The notes below the pieces were generated by a model. It did not search any database. It saw only the letters and a program-made list of their open reading frames with translations, and was not told where the DNA came from. From Sphingomonas sp. 35-24ZXX (GTDB lineage: Bacteria; Pseudomonadota; Alphaproteobacteria; Sphingomonadales; Sphingomonadaceae), in NCBI RefSeq assembly GCF_000786215.1, contig NZ_JROG01000007.1, positions 273,805 through 337,804 on the forward strand: a stretch of DNA of 64,000 nt. The letters are read 5' to 3'. Every line of letters begins with the position of its first letter. The stretch's first letter is position 1. Made by a program: the position numbers and the translations under genes. Of the stretch, positions 16,601-23,933 are shown in pieces.

Positions 16601-17020
16601 TTACCTGACCTGGAAGCTGCCCCGACCATGCGGGTAGACTATCCTCTTTGCGCCGATAACCGCTTGCGCCGCGTCGCGCCAGCGATCGAGCTCGGAAATG
16701 TCGGCATCAATGTCTTCGGGGTAGAGATAGGTGACGCGCACCTCCTTGCCCCGGATGAGACAATGCATTTCGGCCCACCGGCAACCTAAGGGCTCCATTG
16801 CCCAGAGCTCGATCAGGGTATCGCGATACTTGTCATAATCCGGCTGACCAAAGGCGATATAGCTGCCCCGATCCACGAAACGCGCAATACTGATGTATCG
16901 GCTTTCCACCGCGGCAACCATCAGCGTGCCCAGGGGACTGAAACTTGTCTCCGCACGCAGCGTTGATGCAAGATCGCTGAGCAGATCGGCCTTCCAGCGC
17001 CTGGAGCTCACATTCCACAT
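16601..17020 (-). CDS. Hypothetical protein, candidate second immunity protein
   Basis: 139 residues, soluble, mixed alpha/beta, no signal peptide. I do not recognise the family. Visible are an N-terminal helix (RRWKADLLSDLASTL), strands such as YISIARFVDRGSYIAFG, and an acidic stretch YPEDIDADISELDRWRDA. It lies 42 bases downstream of the immunity-like gene and the toxin gene, on the same strand. Acidic small proteins downstream of a nuclease toxin are often immunity proteins; that role is inferred from context. Confidence 0.55.
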   Translation of the reverse strand: MWNVSSRRWKADLLSDLASTLRAETSFSPLGTLMVAAVESRYISIARFVDRGSYIAFGQPDYDKYRDTLIELWAMEPLGCRWAEMHCLIRGKEVRVTYLYPEDIDADISELDRWRDAAQAVIGAKRIVYPHGRGSFQVR

Positions 17021-17062
17021 TGCCGCTGCCTATCGTTCAGTATGCAATGCCTTGGCTGTCAT

Positions 17063-17509
17063 TTAGCGCATTTTTGTGCGCCAACCGGACCGCGGAAGGT
17101 TTTCAGCGTCGCTGGGCATCGGCGGATATTTGATTGGATAATCCCCGAAATAGGAAATGACAAAGGACTCTCGGTCATCATACGGCAGCTGATCTTCGGG
17201 CACATCTTGTGGATAAACAATATTCGATGATGCCCCTCCATCCTTGATGAAAATTTCTATCCCTAGCGGCACCTTTTCAGGCGGCGGCACGAACCTCAAA
17301 TCGTTCAAAAGCATTACATTCACGTTTTCCTGCTTATCGACAGAGATATATTCGACAAATCGATTTCTTCCGACGTAGACAGAATAACCGACCCCGCCAA
17401 AAAGATCAGCTAGAACGAGAATTCCTCTATTATCTTCGCCATGCCTCCTCAAGAGGTTGCACGCGACGTCGTGAATGATGTCAGCCATCTCAATCTGCCA
17501 ATCCTTCAT
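17063..17509 (-). CDS. Hypothetical acidic protein, candidate immunity protein of the nuclease toxin
   Basis: 148 residues, strongly acidic (EDNRG, EVPLGIEIF-like strands, PEDQLPYDDRES), soluble, no signal peptide. Its ATG overlaps the toxin stop codon in an ATGA arrangement, so the two are translationally coupled. The coding sequence is AT-richer than its neighbours (for example AAATAGGAAATGACAAAGG near 17149), a common sign of toxin/immunity cassettes acquired by transfer. Inhibiting the neighbouring nuclease is the simplest reading. The family is not recognised. Confidence 0.6.
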   Translation of the reverse strand: MKDWQIEMADIIHDVACNLLRRHGEDNRGILVLADLFGGVGYSVYVGRNRFVEYISVDKQENVNVMLLNDLRFVPPPEKVPLGIEIFIKDGGASSNIVYPQDVPEDQLPYDDRESFVISYFGDYPIKYPPMPSDAENLPRSGWRTKMR

Positions 17510-18375
17510 TTCCTCCTACTCCCTCTTGATTTTGGTGGAGACATGCCGGGACGATTATCGATTTTGACGTGCTTTTCCTTTCCCCCTATATTGTACCAAA
17601 TTTCTATGAAGTCGGGGCGGCGTGACCCTTTGGGATATTCAATTTCCATTTTCAGGGACACTTCCTGGCCGACCTTATGGGCGTCCGCCCATTCCTGCTC
17701 GACCACGCGATATCGGCCTCTGTTCGAGGATCTATCCTGTGCAAAATGGTTGAAGGCGTCATTGGGACCGTTGAACCGATGGGCAATGAAATGGCCCCCA
17801 TCATCAGTCGGAAGACGATCGGGTTTGCCCGCATTGGCCTGAGCCGACCTTGAGCGCGGCGTCTGCGCTGCCTTCGCCAGCTTGGGCACGTTAACTTTGC
17901 GCGGATCGCCGTTTTCATCCAGATGATACGTGTATCCATTGCGCTCAACGGGTCGCAGCGGAGGCGTTCTGACTGGCCGCGCTGGCGCTGGTCTTGCGGG
18001 AGGCCTCGGCCTCGGCCACGGAGCCGGCTTGAAAGGAAAACTGCCAGGCAGATGCTCGCGCGTCTTTGGCGCTGGCCTCGGCTTTGGCTTGGCCCTCGCC
18101 GGCTTTCCGAACGCCCCGCTAGCGCCAGCACCGCCGAACGATCCGCCGCCCGGGGCGACCCTGCCGCGCTTGCGAGGTTTCGCCGCAGCAGCAGAACCAG
18201 CGCGCCCTTGCCCATAATGCCGCCCCTGGCCCGCAAAGGTGAAGCGCCCGTCGTCCGGATCGTGCCAGGGGTTGAACTTGCGTTCGATCGCCGCGCCCGG
18301 AGCGTGATCGGGCCAGCGCCCTGTTCGCAACCAGATTGCAAAACCGCTTTGTTGCTCATGCGCCGAATCCCGCAT
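17506..18375 (-). CDS. Polymorphic-toxin-like DNA/RNA non-specific endonuclease
   Basis: 289 residues in three parts. Residues 1-60 contain FNPWHDPDDGRFTFAGQG, a segment I associate with sphingomonad toxin-like proteins. Residues 60-185 are a Pro/Arg/Ala-rich linker. Residues about 188-275 match the Endonuclea_NS_2 type: DDGGHFIAHRF (H195 the likely catalytic base), SSNRGRYRVVEQEWADA (N218-N219 region) and FIEIWYNIGG. No signal peptide, PAAR/VgrG or CdiA-type N-terminus is visible, so the export route is unknown. Two small acidic genes follow on the same strand. Confidence 0.72.
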   Translation of the reverse strand: MRDSAHEQQSGFAIWLRTGRWPDHAPGAAIERKFNPWHDPDDGRFTFAGQGRHYGQGRAGSAAAAKPRKRGRVAPGGGSFGGAGASGAFGKPARAKPKPRPAPKTREHLPGSFPFKPAPWPRPRPPARPAPARPVRTPPLRPVERNGYTYHLDENGDPRKVNVPKLAKAAQTPRSRSAQANAGKPDRLPTDDGGHFIAHRFNGPNDAFNHFAQDRSSNRGRYRVVEQEWADAHKVGQEVSLKMEIEYPKGSRRPDFIEIWYNIGGKEKHVKIDNRPGMSPPKSRGSRRK

Positions 18376-18520
18376 CTTGCCGCTCCTGTCAGGAAAAACG
18401 GCAAGAACATATCAGCAACATTTTCCAACAAGTCAATCGACGGGAGCTCTCACCGCCCAACTGCAGGCGCTTGATTGATCCGATTTCGCGCTATTTCATC
18501 GGCTATCCTGCAGACGCACG
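18376..18520. other. Intergenic region upstream of the toxin cassette
   Basis: About 145 bases between the toxin start and the terminator of the lipoprotein gene. It should contain the toxin promoter; a locally AT-rich stretch at 18405-18435 is the best candidate. Nothing else is recognised. Confidence 0.35.
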
Positions 18521-18555
18521 AAAACGGCGGCGGGACCTTTCGATCCGCCGCCGCC
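18521..18555 (-). terminator. Rho-independent terminator of the small lipoprotein gene
   Basis: Strong stem: GGCGGCGG pairs with CCGCCGCC, with a GACCTTTCGATC loop region. On the minus strand the stem is followed by TTTT. It lies 23 bases past the stop at 18578. Confidence 0.8.
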
Positions 18556-18577
18556 TGTTACCTTCGAAGGGGAAGGT

Positions 18578-18853
18578 TTACTGGTTCGGGGTGGCACCCG
18601 GAACTTCGCTGGGAGCGACTTCGCCATTGTCGTCCATCGCATTGGCCTTTTCTTCGCCGGCGTCTTCCACGGCGTCAGCCTGTGCGTCGAGCGCGTCTTC
18701 CTGCGCTTCGGTGGGGGCTTCGTCAGCCATGTTTTCCAGCGCGTCGGCTTCGGCTTCGGCCTGGTCTTCGACCTGGTCGGCCTGTTCGCTCTGGCAGGCG
18801 CCAAGGCTGATAAGGCCAACGCTGGCGATGCTGGTGAGAATCAGTTTACGCAT
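18578..18853 (-). CDS. Small acidic lipoprotein
   Basis: 91 residues starting at ATG 18853. A lipoprotein signal ends in ISLGAC, giving a lipidated cysteine near residue 20. The mature part is almost entirely Glu, Asp, Ala and Gln in a repeating pattern (QVEDQAEAEADALENMADEA), probably a long helix or coiled coil. Similar small, acidic, Ala/Glu-rich lipoproteins occur across sphingomonads without assigned function. AGCGAAAT before the start is a modest ribosome binding site. Confidence 0.85.
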   Translation of the reverse strand: MRKLILTSIASVGLISLGACQSEQADQVEDQAEAEADALENMADEAPTEAQEDALDAQADAVEDAGEEKANAMDDNGEVAPSEVPGATPNQ

Positions 18854-19049
18854 ATTTCGCTCCACTACCCTGTTGATGCACAATGCATGCGGGGTTTTAC
18901 GGGCAGCGCAGCAAAGGGTTGCCAAGGCTCGAAAATTTTTTCGCGGTCGCGCGACACGGCCAGCTGGCCCCGCCTGCCGGACACGCTGCCTAGCCAAAGC
19001 GTGCCAAAGCTGCTTTAGAGCAGCAGGATTTGGGCTTGGATAGACCGTT

Positions 19050-20618
19050 TTGACATCATTGCCGCCGCGCCAGGAGCCATTGCCCCCCAAAGACCCATCC
19101 GGGTCCGGCACCGCTGCGCAAGGCGATGGCTCCGCCACCGCCGATGCTCCGTCGGGCGGCGACATCCAGGCACTCGCCAAGGGTGGCCGCACCAACTTCT
19201 TCGGCTTTCTGCTACGGCTCGCAGCGCGGCTGCCGTTCCTGTTCATCGCCGGGCGGCTGTATGGCGCAGAGGCCCTCGGCCGCTTTGCCTATGCCGTGCT
19301 GGTGGTGGAATTTGCCGCCCAGATTGCAACCCTAGGGCTGAAGCGCGGGCTGGCGGCGCAACTGGCGCACACATCGCGCCCGCATGCCCAGGTCGTCGCC
19401 GATGGCCTGCTGGTGAGCTTCATCGCCTCGGCCATCGCGGCAACCGGCTTGATGCTGCTGCCCGAAATCATGTTCCCCAACAGCCAGGCGGGCGACATCG
19501 ACCGGCTGCTGCCGCTGGTGATCTTTGCGGTCGCGGGATCGGATATCGCGCTCGCGGCGCTCGCCTATCGCTTCGACATCGCCGCCACGGTGCGCGCACG
19601 ATCGGTGATCGAACCGTGGACGATCAGCATCACCGCGTGGATATTCTTCTATCTCACCCCGACCGACGGACTGATCCTCTCCTATATCGCCTCGATGGCG
19701 GCGGCCTTCATCGCCTCGATCTGGCCGATGATGCGCAACTACGGCGTTCCCACCGGCTGGCGCCCGCGCCCGCTCAAGCTGCTGCGCATGGCGCGGCGCA
19801 ATGCCCCGCTGGCCGCGGCCGATGCCATCGAATGGGGCAGCCGCCGGCTCGATCTGGCGGTGCTGGGCCTGTTCGCGTCGCCCGCGGTGGTCGGCATCTA
19901 TTATATCGCCCAGCAGGTCGCCAGCCTGCCGCAGAAGCTCAAGACCAGCTTCGACCCCATTCTGGGCCCGGTGATCGCGCGCAACCTGCAAAGCGGCAAG
20001 ATGACCGAGATCGCCCGGCAAGTGAGCCAGGTCGGCTTCTGGATCATCGCGGCGCAGATGGGCGTCGCGCTGGCGCTGGGCATTCCGGGGGAAGGCGTGA
20101 TGGGGCTGGTCGGGCCGAATTTCGTCGGCGGCACCGGCGCTCTGGCGTTCCTGCTGGCAGCGGAGGTCGTGGCCGCAACTGCAGCGGTGAGCGAATCCGC
20201 GCTGGTCTATATCGCGCGGCACCGCAATCTGATGATCTCGCTGGCGATGCTGGCGCTGCAGGGCGGATTGAGCGTTGCCCTGATCCTGACGGCACAGGCG
20301 ATGGGCCTGCCGCCGCTGTTCCAGGCCGCCAGTGTCGCCTTGGCGCTGGCACTCGCGCTCGGCTTTGCCTCGATCGTCAAGGCGCGGCTGCTCTCGAAGC
20401 TGCTGGGCGCGCCGGTCAATGGTTGGCGCTGGGCCCTGGTCTGGGCAGCCGCAGCGGCGAGCGTCGTCGGCTATGGCTTTACCAAGCTGCCCGAATGGGT
20501 CGAGCTGGCCATCGGCATTCCTTCCATCCTGGGAGTCTATGGCTGGGTGATCTGGCGGCGCGGCTTCGGCCCCGATGACCGCGAGCTATTCCGGATGCGC
20601 AAGGGCAGCACAGAATAG
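19050..20618 (+). CDS. Polysaccharide flippase (Wzx/MATE-type, lipopolysaccharide biosynthesis)
   Basis: 522 residues when begun at the TTG at 19050; no ATG is near and the true start is uncertain. The first 45 residues are a disordered Pro/Gly/Ser region, followed by about 12-14 membrane segments, starting at FFGFLLRLAARLPFLFIAGRLYG. The profile fits oligosaccharide flippases, which move undecaprenyl-linked glycans across the inner membrane. No glycosyltransferase gene is adjacent, so which polymer it serves is open. Confidence 0.82.
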   Translation: MTSLPPRQEPLPPKDPSGSGTAAQGDGSATADAPSGGDIQALAKGGRTNFFGFLLRLAARLPFLFIAGRLYGAEALGRFAYAVLVVEFAAQIATLGLKRGLAAQLAHTSRPHAQVVADGLLVSFIASAIAATGLMLLPEIMFPNSQAGDIDRLLPLVIFAVAGSDIALAALAYRFDIAATVRARSVIEPWTISITAWIFFYLTPTDGLILSYIASMAAAFIASIWPMMRNYGVPTGWRPRPLKLLRMARRNAPLAAADAIEWGSRRLDLAVLGLFASPAVVGIYYIAQQVASLPQKLKTSFDPILGPVIARNLQSGKMTEIARQVSQVGFWIIAAQMGVALALGIPGEGVMGLVGPNFVGGTGALAFLLAAEVVAATAAVSESALVYIARHRNLMISLAMLALQGGLSVALILTAQAMGLPPLFQAASVALALALALGFASIVKARLLSKLLGAPVNGWRWALVWAAAAASVVGYGFTKLPEWVELAIGIPSILGVYGWVIWRRGFGPDDRELFRMRKGSTE

Positions 20619-20636
20619 CTCGCTCGGGTCCGCCGA

Positions 20637-22769
20637 TTACTGGCCCACGCCCATTTCGGTCAGCAGGCGCTGCGCGCCATCGACCTTGTCCATCGTCCAC
20701 AGCATGAAGCGGCTGTCGACATGGATGGTGCGGTTGATGGCGGCGTCATACGACCAATCCGACACCACGCCATCGAGCGTGCCATCGAACGCCAATCCGA
20801 CGAATTCGCCGCGCGCGTTGAGCGTCGCCGATCCCGAATTCCCGTTGGTGATATCCACCGTCGACAGATAGTTCACCGGCAGCGTGCCCAGCTTGGCATC
20901 GGCATAGGTGCCGAAGTCGCGCGCCTTGAGCGTATCGATCGCGGCCTTGGGCGCATCGAACTCGCCGCGTCCGGTCTGCTTGGCGACAAGCCCTTCGGCG
21001 GTGGTGAACGGCGTCCAGATCAGGCCATCGCGCTGCTTGCCGGTGACCTTGCCATAGGTGAAGCGCAGCGAACCATTGGCATCGGGATAGAGCGTGCGCC
21101 CCTGCGACTTGGCGAAGGCAAGCTGGCCGGCCATCACCTGCGACCGCGCGGCCTGCACGCGCCCGGCGCGTTCCTTGGCCTTGTCCTCGTCGGCCTTGGC
21201 GCCGGGATAGGCGGCCACGGCAAGCTGGATGAACGGATCGCTCGAGGCCTCGAACTCGGATGCCGGCTTGTCCATCCAGCCGATACGCTGTGCGGTGACG
21301 CCCAGCTGCGTATCGGCATACATGCGGTCCATGCCGATCGAAGCGATCTTGGCCTCGAGCGGTGCGTTGCGCTTGTCGGCGGCGACCTTGGCATATTCAC
21401 CCAGAGCCTGCTCGAACAGCACCCGGTCGACGCTGGCATCGAAGCGGCGCTCGATCTGGGTCAGCCGCTCGCGGATGCCCAGGCGGTCACGATCCTGGAA
21501 GCCCGGCTCGCGCTGGGCGTCGGGCTTCTCGCGTTCCTTGGCCCAGCGATAGAGCAACTGCGCCGCCGTCAGCAGCTGCGCGCGGTTGACCGTGCCCAGC
21601 CGCATAGTGTCGACACGCGCCTGGTTCGATTCTGCGACCAGGGCATCGAGATCGGCCAGGGCCTTGCCATATTGCGCGGTGCGCGCCGCGTCCGCCGCCA
21701 CCCAGGCGCGGAAGTCGGCATCGGCCTTGTCCTTGCGGCCCAGCAGATCAATGGCATCGGCGCCGGCGATCTCACCCAGCAGCTTCTTCTTGTAGTTGTC
21801 CGATCCCTTGAGGATCGAGGCGTATTTGATCTCCGCGTCCTTGTTGCCCTTCACCGCCTTTTCGATCGCGGCGGAATAATCCGCGCGCAGCTGCTGGTCG
21901 ATCGCATAGACCTGCTCGAAATTGTGCCGCACCTCGGCCGCAGTCCAGTGGCGCTGGGTGACGCCGGGGAAGCCTGCGACCATGACGAAATCGCCCTCGG
22001 CCAGCGGCTTGTCGGCAATCTTCAGCCACGACTTGGGCTTGTAGGGCACGTTGTCCTTGGAATAGGGCGCCGACGCGCCATCGGGCGCAACATAGGCGCG
22101 GTAGAAGCCGAAATCGCCGGTGTGCCGCGGCCACTGCCAGTTGTCGGTCTCTCCGCCGAAATTGCCGATGCCGCCCGCAGGCGCATAGACCAGCCGCACA
22201 TCCTTGATCTCCAGCTGCTGCTGCAGGAAATAGGTCTGCCCGCCGAAATAGGGGCGCACATCACAGCGGCGGTTGGCCTGCTTCTCGCAGGCAGCGATCA
22301 GGCCCTTGCGGTTCGCTTCCAGCCGGTTGTAGCGCTCCAGCCCGGAGAGCTTGGACGTGACGCCCTTGTTCATCGCTGCCGTGACATCGCGCAGGTCCTC
22401 GATCACGAAGATGCGCGATCCGAGCGCGGCCTGCAGTTCATCGCCATAGGTCTTGGCGAGGAAGCCGTCGGTCAGATAGTCCTGCCCGGGCTTGGAATTG
22501 TACTGGATCGATCCGTAGACGCAGTGATGGTTGGTCGCTACCAGCCCTTCGGGGCTGACGAACGAGGCCGAACAGCCGCCCAGCGAAACAATGGCATTAA
22601 GCGGCGCAGCGTTGAGATTGCCCAGATCCGCAGGCGACAGCTCCAGGCCGGCCTCCTTCAGCTTCTCGCCCAGTGCGGGCGTCTGCCCGGGCAGCCACAT
22701 GCCCTCTTCGGCCAGAAGCGGGGTGGATATCAGCAAGATGGTGGAAGCAAGCAAAAGGGGTAAACGCAT
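20637..22769 (-). CDS. S46 family peptidase (DPP7/DPP11 type), exported
   Basis: 710 residues from ATG 22769, which gives a clean signal peptide (MRLPLLLASTILLISTPLLA). The S46 catalytic His is in SPEGLVATNHHCVYG, the Asp probably in the GETDNWQWPRHTGDFGFYR region, and the nucleophile in TNGNSGSATLNARGEF. The N-terminal EGMWLPGQ is the family's usual mature start. Family members remove dipeptides from peptide N-termini in the periplasm. The residue before GSATLNA that decides acidic or hydrophobic preference cannot be judged reliably here. Confidence 0.95.
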   Translation of the reverse strand: MRLPLLLASTILLISTPLLAEEGMWLPGQTPALGEKLKEAGLELSPADLGNLNAAPLNAIVSLGGCSASFVSPEGLVATNHHCVYGSIQYNSKPGQDYLTDGFLAKTYGDELQAALGSRIFVIEDLRDVTAAMNKGVTSKLSGLERYNRLEANRKGLIAACEKQANRRCDVRPYFGGQTYFLQQQLEIKDVRLVYAPAGGIGNFGGETDNWQWPRHTGDFGFYRAYVAPDGASAPYSKDNVPYKPKSWLKIADKPLAEGDFVMVAGFPGVTQRHWTAAEVRHNFEQVYAIDQQLRADYSAAIEKAVKGNKDAEIKYASILKGSDNYKKKLLGEIAGADAIDLLGRKDKADADFRAWVAADAARTAQYGKALADLDALVAESNQARVDTMRLGTVNRAQLLTAAQLLYRWAKEREKPDAQREPGFQDRDRLGIRERLTQIERRFDASVDRVLFEQALGEYAKVAADKRNAPLEAKIASIGMDRMYADTQLGVTAQRIGWMDKPASEFEASSDPFIQLAVAAYPGAKADEDKAKERAGRVQAARSQVMAGQLAFAKSQGRTLYPDANGSLRFTYGKVTGKQRDGLIWTPFTTAEGLVAKQTGRGEFDAPKAAIDTLKARDFGTYADAKLGTLPVNYLSTVDITNGNSGSATLNARGEFVGLAFDGTLDGVVSDWSYDAAINRTIHVDSRFMLWTMDKVDGAQRLLTEMGVGQ

Positions 22770-23256
22770 CGGGGGAACTCCGGAGCTGGCGCATGAAAAT
22801 AGGATGGCCGTGCAGATAGACGGCGGCATCGGGTGGAGCAAGCGCACTCATGGCGGCAGGAGACCCAGGCAAGCCACACAGGCACTTGGCCCCAGGCGAG
22901 TCGGATCAGTGCCATTCCGTACCACGCAGCGGCCAGTCGAAGTTGTTTACCACATCCCCAAACGCGGAATTCACCAGTATCTCCAAACTGATGTCTAATA
23001 AAAATGGTTGCCGCTGCGGTAATGATCGAATTGAAACGCTCTGCCATCCTCGCCTCAGCTCCCGCAAACATCGATCAACCTCGTGATTTTTAGGCGATAT
23101 ATTCCAATCTTTGAATATACGAACGTCACCCACCGCTGGCATGCAAATCAATTTGCACTGTCAGTGACGCAATTCGTATTAACCGAACCGCGAATTTAAC
23201 TTTTGATTGAGAAATTGGTTGTCAAATCGTCACAGGTTCTAGGGGGGACCAAACGG
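22770..23256. other. Divergent promoter region of the S46 peptidase gene and the chemotaxis operon
   Basis: About 490 bases without a supportable gene. From about 22900 the sequence becomes clearly AT-richer than the rest of the window. It holds a perfect inverted repeat at 23098-23119 and AT-rich stretches around 23170-23220 that could serve as the chemotaxis promoter. Small open frames across it have no coding character. Confidence 0.5.
23098..23119. promoter_or_regulatory. Inverted repeat upstream of the chemotaxis operon
   Basis: TATATTC-N8-GAATATA, a perfect 7-base inverted repeat about 140 bases before the first gene. It has the form of a dimeric regulator site. The cognate factor is unknown. 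Confidence 0.45.
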
Positions 23257-23568
23257 ATGGACACGACCTTAAAAGTTGGCTCCAGCGCCACTATCCAAAA
23301 TTGCAATACTCTACGCGATGAGATTGTGGCGCGGCTGGATCAATATGGTTCGGTCAACATTGACATGTCAGAACTTTGCGATGCCGACCTGTGTTTTGCG
23401 CAGCTTGCTTATGCGACTGTGAATTACGCCTCGGCGTCGGGCAAGCCCGCAACCTTTCATCCCGCCTCCCATGAATATCTGTCGTCTGTGCTCGTCCGTG
23501 CCGGGCTTTCGCCATCGCTCCTTGCAGGCGCTCACGAGCCCTGTCTTGAAGAAGGACTTCTCCCGTGA
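23257..23568 (+). CDS. STAS-domain protein heading the chemotaxis operon
   Basis: 103 residues from ATG 23257; AGGGGGG lies nine bases upstream, while an in-frame start at 23203 lacks one. The fold is STAS-like: strand VGSSATIQNCNTL, central strand SVNIDMSELCDADLCFAQL and a final helix. The usual phosphorylated Ser/Thr position reads C-D-A-D, so it may not be phosphorylated and may act as a fixed adaptor, as in MlaB-type STAS proteins. Its stop overlaps the cheY start (GTGA), placing it in the operon. Confidence 0.75.
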   Translation: MDTTLKVGSSATIQNCNTLRDEIVARLDQYGSVNIDMSELCDADLCFAQLAYATVNYASASGKPATFHPASHEYLSSVLVRAGLSPSLLAGAHEPCLEEGLLP

Positions 23569-23933
23569 CTGCCTCGATCCTCACCGTTGACGATTCATCC
23601 AGCTTGCGCATCGCCATCCGCATTGCGCTGAGCGGTGCCGGCTATGCCGTTACTGAAGCCGAGGATGGTCTCGAAGGGCTCGAAAAGGCCCGCGCCGCCA
23701 AGTTCGACATGATCATCGCCGATCTCAACATGCCCCGGATGAACGGGCTGGAGATGATCCGCGAAATCCGCAAGCTGCCGATCCAGCTGGGCACGCCGAT
23801 CATCTTCCTCACCACCGAGTCCGACGAGGGCATGAAGCAGGACGCCCGCCAGTCCGGCGCCACGGGATGGCTGGTCAAGCCGTTCGTCCCCGATCAGCTG
23901 CTGCGCGTGGCCGCCAAGGTGCTCAGCCGATGA
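23565..23933 (+). CDS. cheY: Chemotaxis response regulator CheY
   Basis: 122-residue single receiver domain. The acidic pocket is D9/D10, the phospho-acceptor D53 (IIADLNMPRMNG), the switch Thr T83 or T84 (IIFLTTES) and the conserved lysine K105 (WLVKPF). It starts at GTG 23565, overlapping the STAS stop, and its own stop overlaps the cheA start. It should carry the signal from CheA to the motor or another output. Confidence 0.95.
   Translation: MTASILTVDDSSSLRIAIRIALSGAGYAVTEAEDGLEGLEKARAAKFDMIIADLNMPRMNGLEMIREIRKLPIQLGTPIIFLTTESDEGMKQDARQSGATGWLVKPFVPDQLLRVAAKVLSR

Noticed and set aside
20721..22763. Long plus-strand open frame opposite the S46 peptidase
   Set aside because: Antisense of a gene with intact catalytic motifs; its product has no fold-like pattern or start signal.
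22906..23151. Minus-strand frame of 81 codons in the chemotaxis promoter region
   Set aside because: No ribosome binding site or recognisable pattern, and it crosses the AT-rich palindrome; regarded as chance.
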